Assembly: GCF_014489635.1 (NCBI RefSeq)
Contig: NZ_CP060828.1
Location: 8,730,001 to 8,794,000, forward strand
Reading direction: 5' to 3'
Source of the DNA: Streptomyces roseirectus
Lineage (GTDB): Bacteria; Actinomycetota; Actinomycetes; Streptomycetales; Streptomycetaceae
Length of the DNA stretch: 64,000 nt
The position numbers and the translations under genes are program-made. A model generated the notes under the pieces. That model was not told where the DNA came from. It did no database searches and saw nothing but the letters and a program-made list of their open reading frames with translations. Shown here in pieces: positions 1 to 7,370 of the stretch (position 1 is the stretch's first letter; the number at the start of each line of letters is the position of its first letter).

Positions 1-632
1 TCCTCAAGTCCGGTCGTGTGGACGACCGTTCATGGGCGGCGGCCCGCGCTGCGGACGGTCCGCTGGACGAACAGCTCCACAAGCGCGGCCTGTTGAGCCC
101 CGAGGAGTTCGAAGTCACCTGCACGGCAGCCCTGTTCGACGGCGCCTTCGCCCTCGCGCTGGGCCCCGGCGCCGTCTGGGAGGTGCGCGACCCGGCCCCG
201 GACGTCGTCGCCGCCCGCGCCTTCGCCCCGCACCTCGTCGCCGCCGAGACCACGCGCCGCCTCGCCGTCCTCACCGAACTCTGGGGCTCTCCCAGCGAGT
301 TGGCCCGCACCAGGCTCCGCGCGACGGACACCGCCCGCCCCGCCACGCTGCGCGCCCGCCACACGGACGTCCTCGACGCCGTGAACGGCCGCCGTACCCC
401 GCGCGACCTCGCCTTCGCGCTGGGGCGCGGCACGTACGCCGTGATGCTCGACCTGGCGCACCTGCGCACGCTCGGCCTCATCCACCCCGACGTGACGCCA
501 ACGGGCCGCCCCAGTACGGCACTTCGCGTCCCCGTACGTCGCGCCGGGGCACCCCACGCCCCGGCGGGCGGCACCCCGCTGCCGCAGCGAACGCCGGGGA
601 CACACCACCCTCACCGATCGGATACCGTGTGA
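1..632 (+). CDS. PATAN/DUF4388-like protein, 5' truncated by window edge
   Basis: The reading frame is open from the left edge (codons begin at base 3), so the true start lies outside. The visible part has the look of the C-terminal section of DUF4388/PATAN proteins: a short alpha-helical domain with hydrophobic spacing (LLSPEEFEVTCTAALFDGAF), then a helical segment ending in a winged-helix-like stretch (DVLDAVNGRRTPRDLAFALG), and a disordered Pro/Arg-rich tail. These proteins often accompany roadblock/LC7 GTPase-regulator proteins, and one lies at 997-1386. The stop overlaps the next start (GTGTGA), implying translational coupling. Family assignment is by resemblance and context; the molecular role is unknown. 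Confidence 0.55.
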   Translation, partial: LKSGRVDDRSWAAARAADGPLDEQLHKRGLLSPEEFEVTCTAALFDGAFALALGPGAVWEVRDPAPDVVAARAFAPHLVAAETTRRLAVLTELWGSPSELARTRLRATDTARPATLRARHTDVLDAVNGRRTPRDLAFALGRGTYAVMLDLAHLRTLGLIHPDVTPTGRPSTALRVPVRRAGAPHAPAGGTPLPQRTPGTHHPHRSDTV

Positions 633-850
633 ACCCGCGCCGGCGCAGGAAGTCCCGACAGCGATACCTCGCGCTCGCCCGGCGACGGCGGACCGGCAGC
701 GAACCCCTCGTCGCGGACACCCCGCCGCCGCTCCCCGTCCGCCGCCCCGGCACCTCGCCCGGCCGCCCCGCCCCCACGGACCTCAAGGAGCACCAGCCTG
801 AGACAGCAGTCCTGCACCGGGTGCGCGACCTCCTCGCGGCTCTGCCCTGA
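629..850 (+). CDS. Small basic protein of unknown function (73 aa)
   Basis: GTG at 629 overlaps the TGA of the upstream gene, a coupled arrangement that argues for real translation. The product starts with an Arg-rich stretch (MNPRRRRKSRQRYLAL), continues with a Pro-rich low-complexity middle and ends in a short amphipathic helix (ETAVLHRVRDLLAALP). No domain is recognised. Its stop codon TGA at 848-850 is the first three bases of the inverted-repeat element at 848-948, so the native C-terminus may have been replaced by the insertion. The position between the PATAN-like gene and the roadblock gene suggests membership of the same operon. Confidence 0.6.
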   Translation: MNPRRRRKSRQRYLALARRRRTGSEPLVADTPPPLPVRRPGTSPGRPAPTDLKEHQPETAVLHRVRDLLAALP

Positions 851-948
851 GAGCCTGTGTCATATCCCCGGCCGGGCGCCCGCCGCCTTGCGATCGCACG
901 CGCCAGACGACGCGCGCTATCCGACCGGGGATATGACACAGGCTCTCA
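848..948. mobile_element. MITE-like element with 28-bp terminal inverted repeats
   Basis: A 101-bp element begins TGAGAGCCTGTGTCATATCC and ends with the reverse complement. The arms (848-875 and 921-948) match over 28 bp with one mismatch. The internal part is GC-rich, contains GCGATCGC and encodes nothing. No clear target-site duplication is visible. The first 15 bases recur at 27198-27212, again starting at the TGA of a gene. This is consistent with a non-autonomous element moved by a transposase elsewhere. The cruciform could also act as a terminator between the small gene and the roadblock gene. Confidence 0.65.
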
Positions 949-996
949 CCTCCCCGCCCCACCTCGCACGTCACCGCTCACCAGCAGGGATCGCCG

Positions 997-1386
997 ATGA
1001 CCGAAGTCCACCAGTCCGAACCGCTCGTCGAGGTGCTGACCGCGCTGCGCGAAGGGGTGATGGGGGTCAGCGAGACGGTGATCTCCACCGTCGACGGCCT
1101 CCTGGTCGCCGCCGACGTCGACGCCGTGCACGCGGAGTCCGTGGCCGCCCTCACCGCCGCGACCTACAGCCTCGCCCGGCGCATGGCCGAGGAGGCGGGC
1201 GGCACCGGTCTGCGCGACGTCACCACCCGCAGCGCCGACCGCCACATCGTCGTCCTCGCCGTCAACGACCGCGCGCTCCTGACGATCCTCGGCGACGACG
1301 GTCTCGACGTCACCGCCCTCCAGCGCGAGATCCACCCCACGCTGGAGAACCTGGCGAAGATCCTGGACTCCGACACGCCCGAGTGA
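997..1386 (+). CDS. Roadblock/LC7 domain protein
   Basis: A 129-residue single-domain protein that matches the roadblock/LC7 fold: an N-terminal helix (LVEVLTALREGVMGVSETV), a beta strand with VDGLLVA, then strands and helices through LLTILGDDG and a C-terminal helix (LQREIHPTLENLAKIL). In bacteria such proteins act as homodimers that bind or regulate small Ras-like GTPases (MglB type), often with PATAN/DUF4388 partners as here. No GTPase gene is visible in the window. The ATG at 997 follows the 848-948 element by 48 bp, so its promoter may have been altered by that insertion. Confidence 0.85.
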   Translation: MTEVHQSEPLVEVLTALREGVMGVSETVISTVDGLLVAADVDAVHAESVAALTAATYSLARRMAEEAGGTGLRDVTTRSADRHIVVLAVNDRALLTILGDDGLDVTALQREIHPTLENLAKILDSDTPE

Positions 1387-1412
1387 ACACCGACACGCCC
1401 GCGTGAACGCCG

Positions 1413-1449
1413 ACAGGGCGCCCCCAACCACCAGTCGGGAGCGCCCTGT
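1413..1449. terminator. Bidirectional terminator hairpin
   Basis: ACAGGGCGC (1413-1421) pairs with GCGCCCTGT (1441-1449) between the convergent roadblock and antitoxin-like genes. Confidence 0.7.
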
Positions 1450-1459
1450 TGACGTGCCG

Positions 1460-1666
1460 TCAGCTCTTCTTCTCGCCCAGCTTGCCGAGGTAGTCCTGCG
1501 CCTTGTCGACCGCCGTGTCGATCTTGTCGCCGTGCTTCCCGCCGGTCCGCTCGTCGATGAACTCCCCGGCCTTCTCCAGCCCCGCCGAGATCTTGTCCCC
1601 GTGCTCCCCGGCCAGCCCCTCGACCTTCTCCTTGAGCTCCTTGAGGTTCTTCAGCCCCTCGAACAC
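1460..1666 (-). CDS. Antitoxin-like small helical protein (Rv0909/MT0933-like)
   Basis: The product is 68 residues if translation starts at GTG 1666, which follows GAGGAG at a good distance. It would then begin MFEGLKNLKELKEKVEGLAG, as small actinomycete proteins annotated as antitoxins do. An in-frame ATG at 1705 behind GAGGTGAG gives an 81-residue version, but that leader spans a palindrome (1677-1690) that looks like an operator. The sequence contains two imperfect copies of a helical unit (GEHGDKISAGLEKAGEFIDE and GGKHGDKIDTAVDKAQDYLG) and a Lys-rich tail. No toxin gene lies next to it, so the annotation by family name need not mean toxin-antitoxin function. Confidence 0.6.
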   Translation of the reverse strand: MFEGLKNLKELKEKVEGLAGEHGDKISAGLEKAGEFIDERTGGKHGDKIDTAVDKAQDYLGKLGEKKS

Positions 1667-1676
1667 CTGCACTCCT

Positions 1677-1690
1677 CTACAGTCCTGTAG
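1677..1690. promoter_or_regulatory. Palindromic operator candidate CTACAG-TC-CTGTAG
   Basis: A perfect 6-bp inverted repeat with a 2-bp centre lies directly upstream of the preferred GTG start of the antitoxin-like gene, inside the longer ATG reading frame. It resembles the short TACA/TGTA-type palindromes bound by small winged-helix repressors. The binding protein is unknown. Confidence 0.4.
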
Positions 1691-1776
1691 TACCGACCCC
1701 TTCATGATCTCACCTCGCCGCCGTGCGTACTCCCGCCGCCCTTCTTGACCCCCGTAGGGCACCTCCCCGATGCTGT

Positions 1777-1812
1777 GTTGCGTTACTTGAGATGTGTACC
1801 GCAATAAGCAAC
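1777..1812. promoter_or_regulatory. IclR-type operator half-sites upstream of the mycothiol dehydrogenase
   Basis: GTTGCGTTACTTGAG, ACCGCAAT and AAGCAAC occur within 36 bp before the dehydrogenase start. They match half-sites of the stronger motif at 3675, 7285 and 16154. A TTGACC at 1744-1749 may be the -35 element. Confidence 0.45.
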
Positions 1813-1831
1813 ATCGAACTCGGGAGTGGTC

Positions 1832-2917
1832 ATGGCTCACCAGGTCCGTGCTGTCGTCGCGAGAGGAAAGGGCGCCCCCGTCTCGCTGGAGACGATCATC
1901 GTGCCCGACCCGGGACCGGGGGAGGCGTTGGTGAGGATCGAGGCGTGCGGGGTGTGTCACACCGATCTGCACTATCGGGAGGGCGGGATCAATGACGAGT
2001 TCCCGTTTCTGCTGGGGCACGAGGCGGCGGGGGTTGTGGAGTCGGTGGGGGAGGGGGTGACGGATGTCGCGCCCGGGGACTTCGTGATTCTGAACTGGCG
2101 TGCGGTGTGCGGGAGTTGCCGGGCGTGTCTGCGTGGGCGGCCGTGGTACTGCTTCAACACGCACAACGCGAAGCAGAGGATGACCCTCCTGGACGGCACC
2201 GAACTCGCCCCGGCCCTCGGTATCGGCGCGTTCGCGGAGAAGACCCTCGTCGCGGCGGGCCAGTGCACCAAGGTGGACAGAGCCGCCTCCCCGGCCGCCG
2301 CCGGCCTGCTCGGCTGCGGCGTGATGGCGGGCATCGGCGCCGCCATCAACACCGGCAACGTGGGCCGGGGCGACACGGTCGCCGTCATCGGCTGCGGCGG
2401 CGTCGGCGCGGCGGCCGTCGTCGGCGCGAGCCTCGCGGGCGCGGCGAAGGTCATCGCCGTCGACATCGACGACAAGAAACTCCAGACCGCCGCCGAGCTC
2501 GGCGCCACCCACACGGTCAACTCCCGTGGCACGGACGCCGTCGAGGCGATCCGGGAGCTGACGGGCGGGTTCGGCGCGGACGTCGTGATCGAGGCGGTCG
2601 GCCGGCCGGAGACGTACCAGCAGGCGTTCTACGCACGGGACCTGGCCGGGACGGTCGTCCTCGTCGGCGTCCCCACGCCCGAGATGAAGCTCGAACTCCC
2701 GCTCCTGGACGTCTTCGGGCACGGCGGCTCCCTCAAGTCGTCCTGGTACGGCGACTGCCTGCCCTCACGGGACTTCCCGATGCTGATCGACCTCTACCTC
2801 CAAGGTCGCCTGCCCCTGGACGCGTTCGTCACCGAGACCATCCAACTGGAGGACGTGGAGAAGGCGTTCGAGCGGATGCACCAGGGCGACGTCCTGCGCT
2901 CCGTGGTCGTCCTCTGA
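1832..2917 (+). CDS. mscR: S-(hydroxymethyl)mycothiol dehydrogenase
   Basis: A 361-residue zinc-dependent alcohol dehydrogenase. In mycothiol-using actinomycetes this family oxidises the formaldehyde-mycothiol adduct to S-formylmycothiol with NAD. Visible features are the catalytic zinc ligands in CGVCHTDLH and GHEA, the four-cysteine structural zinc loop ([15 protein letters not shown]), and the Rossmann motif [17 protein letters not shown] 1832 is preferred over GTG 1826 because GGGAG sits 5 bp upstream of it. The next gene, an MBL hydrolase, starts within its stop codon, a pairing seen for mscR homologues. In this locus it would detoxify formaldehyde released by the Rieske demethylase at 5276. 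Confidence 0.9.
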   Translation: MAHQVRAVVARGKGAPVSLETIIVPDPGPGEALVRIEACGVCHTDLHYREGGINDEFPFLLGHEAAGVVESVGEGVTDVAPGDFVILNWRAVCGSCRACLRGRPWYCFNTHNAKQRMTLLDGTELAPALGIGAFAEKTLVAAGQCTKVDRAASPAAAGLLGCGVMAGIGAAINTGNVGRGDTVAVIGCGGVGAAAVVGASLAGAAKVIAVDIDDKKLQTAAELGATHTVNSRGTDAVEAIRELTGGFGADVVIEAVGRPETYQQAFYARDLAGTVVLVGVPTPEMKLELPLLDVFGHGGSLKSSWYGDCLPSRDFPMLIDLYLQGRLPLDAFVTETIQLEDVEKAFERMHQGDVLRSVVVL

Positions 2918-3534
2918 TGCCCGCCCGCATCGAACACCTCGTCACCTCGGGCCAGTTCACGCTCGACGGCGGCACCTGGGACGTCGACAACAACGTCTGG
3001 ATCGTCGGCGACGACGACGAGGTGATCGTCATCGACGCCGCCCACGACGCGGAGGCGATCGCGCGGGCGGTGGGCGGCAGACGGCTGAAGGCGGTCGTCT
3101 GCACCCACGCCCACAACGACCACGTCAACGCGGCGTTCGGCCTGGCCGCCCCGGTGCTGCTGCACCCCGGCGACCTGCCCCTGTGGAAGCACACCCACCC
3201 CGACCGCGCGCCCGACGGCGAGCTGGCGGACGGGCAGGTCATCACCGTCGGCGGCACCGAGCTGACGGTGCTGCACACCCCCGGCCACGCGCCGGGCGCC
3301 GTCTGCCTGTACGCGCCCGGCCTCGGGGCCCTGTTCAGCGGGGACACCCTGTTCGCGGGCGGCCCCGGGGCCACGGGGCGCTCCTACAGCGACTTCCCGA
3401 CGATCGTCGACTCGATCCGGGACCGGCTGCTCACCCTGCCCGGCGAGACCGTCGTCCACACCGGGCACGGGGACACCACGACGGTCGCCGCCGAGGCGCC
3501 GCACGTCGAGGAGTGGCTGAAGCGCGGTTTCTGA
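2917..3534 (+). CDS. MBL-fold metallo-hydrolase, probable S-formylmycothiol hydrolase
   Basis: A 205-residue glyoxalase-II-like protein with the metal-binding motif HAHNDH in CTHAHNDHVNAAFG, followed by HTPGHAPGAV and FSGDTLFAGG, and a final HTGHGD. Its ATG overlaps the dehydrogenase stop (TGATG), so the two are translated together. Thioester hydrolysis of S-formylmycothiol to formate and mycothiol is the natural next step after the dehydrogenase. This substrate is inferred from coupling; the sequence alone only supports an MBL thioester or ester hydrolase. Confidence 0.8.
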   Translation: MPARIEHLVTSGQFTLDGGTWDVDNNVWIVGDDDEVIVIDAAHDAEAIARAVGGRRLKAVVCTHAHNDHVNAAFGLAAPVLLHPGDLPLWKHTHPDRAPDGELADGQVITVGGTELTVLHTPGHAPGAVCLYAPGLGALFSGDTLFAGGPGATGRSYSDFPTIVDSIRDRLLTLPGETVVHTGHGDTTTVAAEAPHVEEWLKRGF

Positions 3535-3557
3535 CCGCACGTCACAACCAGCGCACC

Positions 3558-3596
3558 GCGCCCGTTCCCCCTGCTCACGCGGGGTGGGACGGGCGC
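3558..3596 (+). terminator. Terminator hairpin after the dehydrogenase-hydrolase pair
   Basis: GCGCCCGTTCCCCC (3558-3571) pairs with GGGGTGGGACGGGCGC (3581-3596), with one bulge, just after the hydrolase stop. Confidence 0.65.
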
Positions 3597-3674
3597 TTCG
3601 GGCTGCCCCGAACTCGGCCGGGAACGGGGGCCTTTGGACTCCTTGACAACGGTTCTGGCCGCCCCCACACTGGC

Positions 3675-3706
3675 GTTGCGCTTACCGCAATCCGTTTCGC
3701 TATACG
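3675..3706 (+). promoter_or_regulatory. Promoter with IclR-type operator for the Rieske operon
   Basis: GTTGCGCTTACCGCAAT (3675-3691) is a palindrome of 6-bp arms around a 5-bp centre, with one end mismatch. TTGCGC can act as -35 and CTATAC (3700-3705) as -10 at 18 bp, so the operator overlaps the -35. The same 16 bases recur before betA at 7285 with the same promoter spacing. Confidence 0.7.
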
Positions 3707-3721
3707 CACCGAGGTGTCATG

Positions 3722-4081
3722 ATGATTCCCGCGTGCCGTCTCGCGGACCTGCCGCGAGGTGAGGCCCACCGGCTCGATATCGACCCGCCGGTCACGGTGT
3801 TCCACACCGACGACGGCGAGCTCTACGCCATCGACGACACCTGCACCCACCAGGACGCCTCGCTCGCGGACGGCTGGCTGGAGGGCTGTGAGGTGGAATG
3901 CCCCCTGCACGCCTCGAAGTTCGACCTGAGGACCGGCGCGGTGGACTCCCCGCCCGCCAAACTCCCGGTCCGTACCCACGAGGTCGTCATCGAGGACGGA
4001 ATGATCCACGTGAAGGTGTCCACCGACGCCCCCAACCTGCCGCCCTGCGTGGCCTCCCGGCTCGCCAAGGGGCCCGCGTGA
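3722..4081 (+). CDS. Rieske [2Fe-2S] ferredoxin
   Basis: A 119-residue single Rieske domain with the ligand pairs CTH (near residue 41) and CPLH (near residue 60), as in ferredoxin components of ring-hydroxylating and N-demethylating oxygenases. ATG 3722 is chosen over the adjacent ATG 3719 because GAGGTG (3711-3716) is too close to the latter. The gene overlaps the following reductase by 4 bases. Role: carry electrons from the reductase at 4078 to the oxygenase at 5276. Confidence 0.9.
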   Translation: MIPACRLADLPRGEAHRLDIDPPVTVFHTDDGELYAIDDTCTHQDASLADGWLEGCEVECPLHASKFDLRTGAVDSPPAKLPVRTHEVVIEDGMIHVKVSTDAPNLPPCVASRLAKGPA

Positions 4082-5241
4082 GAACGGTCGCCGTGGTCGG
4101 GGCGTCCCTCGCTGGCCTCTCGGCCGTCCGCGCCCTGCGCACTCAGGGCTACGACGGCCGGCTGATCGTCGTGGGCGACGAGGTCCACCGCCCCTACGAC
4201 CGGCCCCCGCTGTCCAAGGAGTTCCTGGCCGGCACCCTCACCGCGGCCGACCTCGCCCTGGAGACCGACGACGAGGACCTGGCCGCCGAGTGGCTGCTCG
4301 GCGCCCGCGCCACCGGCCTCGACCTCGCGGCGGGCGACCGCGCGGTCCTGCTCGGCGACGGCCGCAGGGTCGCCGCCGACGGCGTCGTCATCGCCACCGG
4401 CGCCGCCGCCCGCACCCTGCCCGGCTCGGAGGGCCTGGCCGGGGTGCACACCCTGCGCACCCTGGACGACGCCGTCGCGCTGAAGGCCGAACTCGCCGAG
4501 GGCGGACGGCTCGTGGTGATCGGCGGTGGCTTCATCGGCGCCGAGGTCGCCTCCACCGCACAGGCCCTCGGCCTGGAGGCGACCGTCGTCGAGGCCGCCC
4601 CGACCCCGCTCGCCGGACCCCTCGGCGCCGAGATGGGCGCCGTCGTCTCCGGCCTCCACACCGACCACGGCGTCCGCCTCCTGTGCGGCACCGGCGTCAA
4701 GGGCCTCGGCGGGGAGCGGCGCGTGGACGCCGTGCTGCTGGAGGACGGGCGGACCCTGCCCGCCGACATCGTCGTCGTCGGCGTCGGCGCCCGCCCCTGC
4801 GTGGAGTGGCTGGCCGGCTCGGGCGTCCCCCTCGACAACGGCGTCACGTGCGGCGCGGACGGCCGGACCGGCGTCCCCGGCGTCGTCGCCGTCGGCGACT
4901 GCGCCAACTGGTACGACCCGCGCACCGCGGGACACCGCCGCGTCGAGCACTGGACCGGCGCCCTGGAGCGGCCCGCCGCCGCCATCGCGGCCCTGCTCGC
5001 CGGGGACGGTGCGAGCGCGGGCGTGCCGAGGCCGCCGTACTTCTGGTCCGACCAGTACGGCGTGCGCATCCAGTTCGCCGGCCACGCGGCCGGCGCCGAC
5101 AGCGTCACCGTCGAGGCGGGCAGCCCCGGCGACCGTGACGTCCTGGCCGTCTACCGGCGCGGGGACACCCCCGTCGCCGTCCTCGGGATGAACCAGCCCC
5201 GGCTGTTCACCCGCTGGCGCAAGCAGCTCGCCGCCGCCTGA
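4078..5241 (+). CDS. FAD-dependent ferredoxin reductase
   Basis: A 387-residue pyridine-nucleotide-disulphide-type reductase. Two dinucleotide-binding motifs are visible: [18 protein letters not shown] at the N-terminus (FAD) and LVVIGGGFIGAEVA near residue 145 (NADH). The FAD-contact motif VPGVVAVGDCANW lies near residue 270, and RPYDRPPLSKEFLAG is typical of rubredoxin/ferredoxin reductases of oxygenase systems. GTG 4078 overlaps the ferredoxin stop. With the ferredoxin and the oxygenase it forms a three-component system rather than the two-component GbcAB of pseudomonads. Confidence 0.88.
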   Translation: MRTVAVVGASLAGLSAVRALRTQGYDGRLIVVGDEVHRPYDRPPLSKEFLAGTLTAADLALETDDEDLAAEWLLGARATGLDLAAGDRAVLLGDGRRVAADGVVIATGAAARTLPGSEGLAGVHTLRTLDDAVALKAELAEGGRLVVIGGGFIGAEVASTAQALGLEATVVEAAPTPLAGPLGAEMGAVVSGLHTDHGVRLLCGTGVKGLGGERRVDAVLLEDGRTLPADIVVVGVGARPCVEWLAGSGVPLDNGVTCGADGRTGVPGVVAVGDCANWYDPRTAGHRRVEHWTGALERPAAAIAALLAGDGASAGVPRPPYFWSDQYGVRIQFAGHAAGADSVTVEAGSPGDRDVLAVYRRGDTPVAVLGMNQPRLFTRWRKQLAAA

Positions 5242-5275
5242 ACGCCCCTTCACGACGCAACCCGAGGAGTGCCCC

Positions 5276-6412
5276 GTGACCTCGACCAGCCTGCCGGACA
5301 GCCTGATCGCCACCCTCCCCGGCTCCTCCTACACCGACCCGGGGATCTTCGCCCAGGAGCAGGAGCGCATCTTCGAGACGATGTGGTTCTGCGTCGCGCG
5401 CGCCGCGGACCTCCCCAAACCGGGCGCGTTCCGCACCGTGGACGTGGGCCGCGAGTCCATCCTCGTCACCCGCGCCCGCGACAACTCGGTGCGCGCCTAC
5501 TTCAACGTCTGCCGGCACCGCGGCGCCAAGCTGTGCACGGAGGAGAGAGGCGAGGTCAAGCGCGCCTTCCAGTGTCCGTACCACGCCTGGACCTACGACC
5601 TCACCGGCAAGCTCGTCGCCGCCCCCAACCTCACCAAGATGCCCGACGTCGGGCGCACCGAGTACGGCCTGGTGAGCGTGCACGTGCGCGAATGGCTCGG
5701 CTACGTCTGGGTCTGCCTCGCCGAGAACCCGCCGTCCTTCGAGGACGACGTGATGGGCGCGGTCGTCGAACGCCTCGGCGACACCGAGTCCATCGACCAC
5801 TACGACATGGACAACCTGTCGCTCGGCAAACGGATCGTGTACGACGTCAAGGCCAACTGGAAGCTCATCATCGAGAACTTCATGGAGTGCTACCACTGCG
5901 CCACGATCCACCCCGAACTCACCGAAGTCCTCCCGGAGTTCGCCGACGGCTACGCCGCCCAGTACTACGTCGGGCACGGTGCCGAGTTCGGCGAGGACGT
6001 CCAGGGGTTCACCGTCGACGGCTCCGAAGGGCTCGACCGCATCCCCGGGGTCGCGGACGACCAGGACCGGCGGTACTACGCGATCACCGTCAAGCCGCAG
6101 GTGTTCATCAACCTGGTGCCCGACCACGTGATCTTCCACCGGATGTACCCGATGGCGGCCGACCGGACGATCGTGGAGTGCGACTGGCTCTACCTGCCGC
6201 ACGTCGTCGAGTCCGGCAAGGACGTCAGCCGGTCCGTGGAGCTGTTCCACCGCGTCAACCAGCAGGACTTCGACGCCTGCGAGCGCACGCAGCCCGGCAT
6301 GCACTCCCGGATGTACGCCAAGGGGGGCGTGCTGGTGCCCAGCGAGCACCACATCGGGGCGTTCCACGAGTGGGTCCTGGAGCGGCTGGGGGAGCCTGCC
6401 CAGACACGCTGA
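5276..6412 (+). CDS. Rieske oxygenase alpha subunit, probable glycine betaine N-demethylase (GbcA-like)
   Basis: A 378-residue ring-hydroxylating-type oxygenase. The Rieske centre ligands are CRH (near residue 81) and CPYH (near residue 100); the mononuclear iron histidines are in ECYHCATIHPE, with the downstream acid in QQDFDAC. No beta subunit gene is present, as expected for the GbcA/stachydrine/carnitine monooxygenase branch, which oxidises N-methyl groups and releases formaldehyde. The surrounding betaine transporter, BetA/BetB, DMGDH-like enzyme and mycothiol formaldehyde module point to glycine betaine as substrate. Other quaternary amines such as stachydrine cannot be excluded. GTG 5276 follows CGAGGAG. 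Confidence 0.82.
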   Translation: MTSTSLPDSLIATLPGSSYTDPGIFAQEQERIFETMWFCVARAADLPKPGAFRTVDVGRESILVTRARDNSVRAYFNVCRHRGAKLCTEERGEVKRAFQCPYHAWTYDLTGKLVAAPNLTKMPDVGRTEYGLVSVHVREWLGYVWVCLAENPPSFEDDVMGAVVERLGDTESIDHYDMDNLSLGKRIVYDVKANWKLIIENFMECYHCATIHPELTEVLPEFADGYAAQYYVGHGAEFGEDVQGFTVDGSEGLDRIPGVADDQDRRYYAITVKPQVFINLVPDHVIFHRMYPMAADRTIVECDWLYLPHVVESGKDVSRSVELFHRVNQQDFDACERTQPGMHSRMYAKGGVLVPSEHHIGAFHEWVLERLGEPAQTR

Positions 6413-6420
6413 ACCGGGGC

Positions 6421-7218
6421 TCAGCCCAGGTGCCCCATGCGGTGACTGATCTCCTCCGCGCCCTTCAGCAGCACCGGCGCCAGGCTGTGCAGCCGGTCCT
6501 CGGTGAACCGGTACGCGGGCCCGGACGCGCTCAGCGCCGCGATCACGTCGCCGTCCCGGCCCCGGATCGGGGCGGCCATGGCGTGCAGCCCCACCTCCAG
6601 CTCCTCCAGCGTGTACGCGTACCCGCGCTCCAGCGATTCGACGAGGTTCTTCTCCAACTTGGTCTTCGCCGTGATCGTGCGCGGGGTGAGCTTCTTGAGG
6701 CCCGCCTCCGCGAGGAGGGCCGCGCGCTCGGGCGCCGGGAGGTGCGCGAGCAGCACCTTGCCGCTGGAGGTGGCGTGCAACGGCGTGAGCTGGCCGACCC
6801 AGTTGTGCACCGCGACGGCGCCGGGGCCGCGCACCTGGTACAGGTTGATCGCGTAGTGCTCCTGGAGCACCGCGATGTTGACGGTCTCGCCGATCTGCTC
6901 CGCGAGCCGTTCGCAGATCGGCCGCGCCTGCTGGGTGATGTCTATGCGGCCGGTCACCGCGCCCGCCAGGCGCACGATGCCGAAGCCGAGCCGGTACTTG
7001 CCGCGCTCACCGGCCTGTTCGACGAGCCCGCGCGCCTCCAGGGCACCGAGCAGGCGGAACGCGGTGGACTTGTGAACCTCGATCTCCGCCGCCACCTCGC
7101 TGACCCCGGCTTCGCCGCGCTGGGCAAGGATCTCCATGACGCTGATCGCGCGATCGACCGACTGGACCCCGCCGGCCTGGGAAGTGGACGTCTCGGTATC
7201 AGGCGTGTAGTTGCTCAC
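6421..7218 (-). CDS. IclR-family transcriptional regulator
   Basis: A 265-residue protein with an N-terminal winged helix (VDRAISVMEILAQRGEAGVSEVAAEIEVHKSTAFRLL, given here only as residues about 18-55) and a C-terminal GAF-like ligand domain with LHATSSGKVLLAHLP. It lies convergent to the oxygenase and divergent from betA. GTG 7218 sits at the predicted transcription start of a TATAGT -10 element, so the mRNA is probably leaderless. Its own promoter contains GTTGTTTACCGC, a half match to the locus operator, suggesting autoregulation. It is the obvious local regulator of the choline/betaine genes; whether it activates or represses is not shown by sequence. Confidence 0.88.
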   Translation of the reverse strand: MSNYTPDTETSTSQAGGVQSVDRAISVMEILAQRGEAGVSEVAAEIEVHKSTAFRLLGALEARGLVEQAGERGKYRLGFGIVRLAGAVTGRIDITQQARPICERLAEQIGETVNIAVLQEHYAINLYQVRGPGAVAVHNWVGQLTPLHATSSGKVLLAHLPAPERAALLAEAGLKKLTPRTITAKTKLEKNLVESLERGYAYTLEELEVGLHAMAAPIRGRDGDVIAALSASGPAYRFTEDRLHSLAPVLLKGAEEISHRMGHLG

Positions 7219-7224
7219 AGTGAA

Positions 7225-7245
7225 ACTATACGCGCGGTAAACAAC
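7225..7245 (-). promoter_or_regulatory. iclR promoter with operator half-site
   Basis: On the minus strand GTTGTTTACCGC (7245-7234) precedes a TATAGT -10 (7230-7225), whose start point would coincide with the GTG at 7218. Confidence 0.5.
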
Positions 7246-7284
7246 GCGGCCGCAAGCAACACGGCCGTAGCAAAGACGTTCCAA

Positions 7285-7315
7285 GTTGCGCTTACCGCAA
7301 CCTGGTGCGCATAGC
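7285..7315 (+). promoter_or_regulatory. betA promoter with perfect IclR-type operator
   Basis: GTTGCGCTTACCGCAAC (7285-7301) is a perfect palindrome of 6-bp arms. TTGCGC and CATAGC (7310-7315) are spaced 18 bp, as in the Rieske promoter at 3675. Confidence 0.72.
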
Positions 7316-7370
7316 GCGCCCAGCACTAGCATTCCCGGCGTACCACTGGCGCGAGGGAAGACGAGGCACC

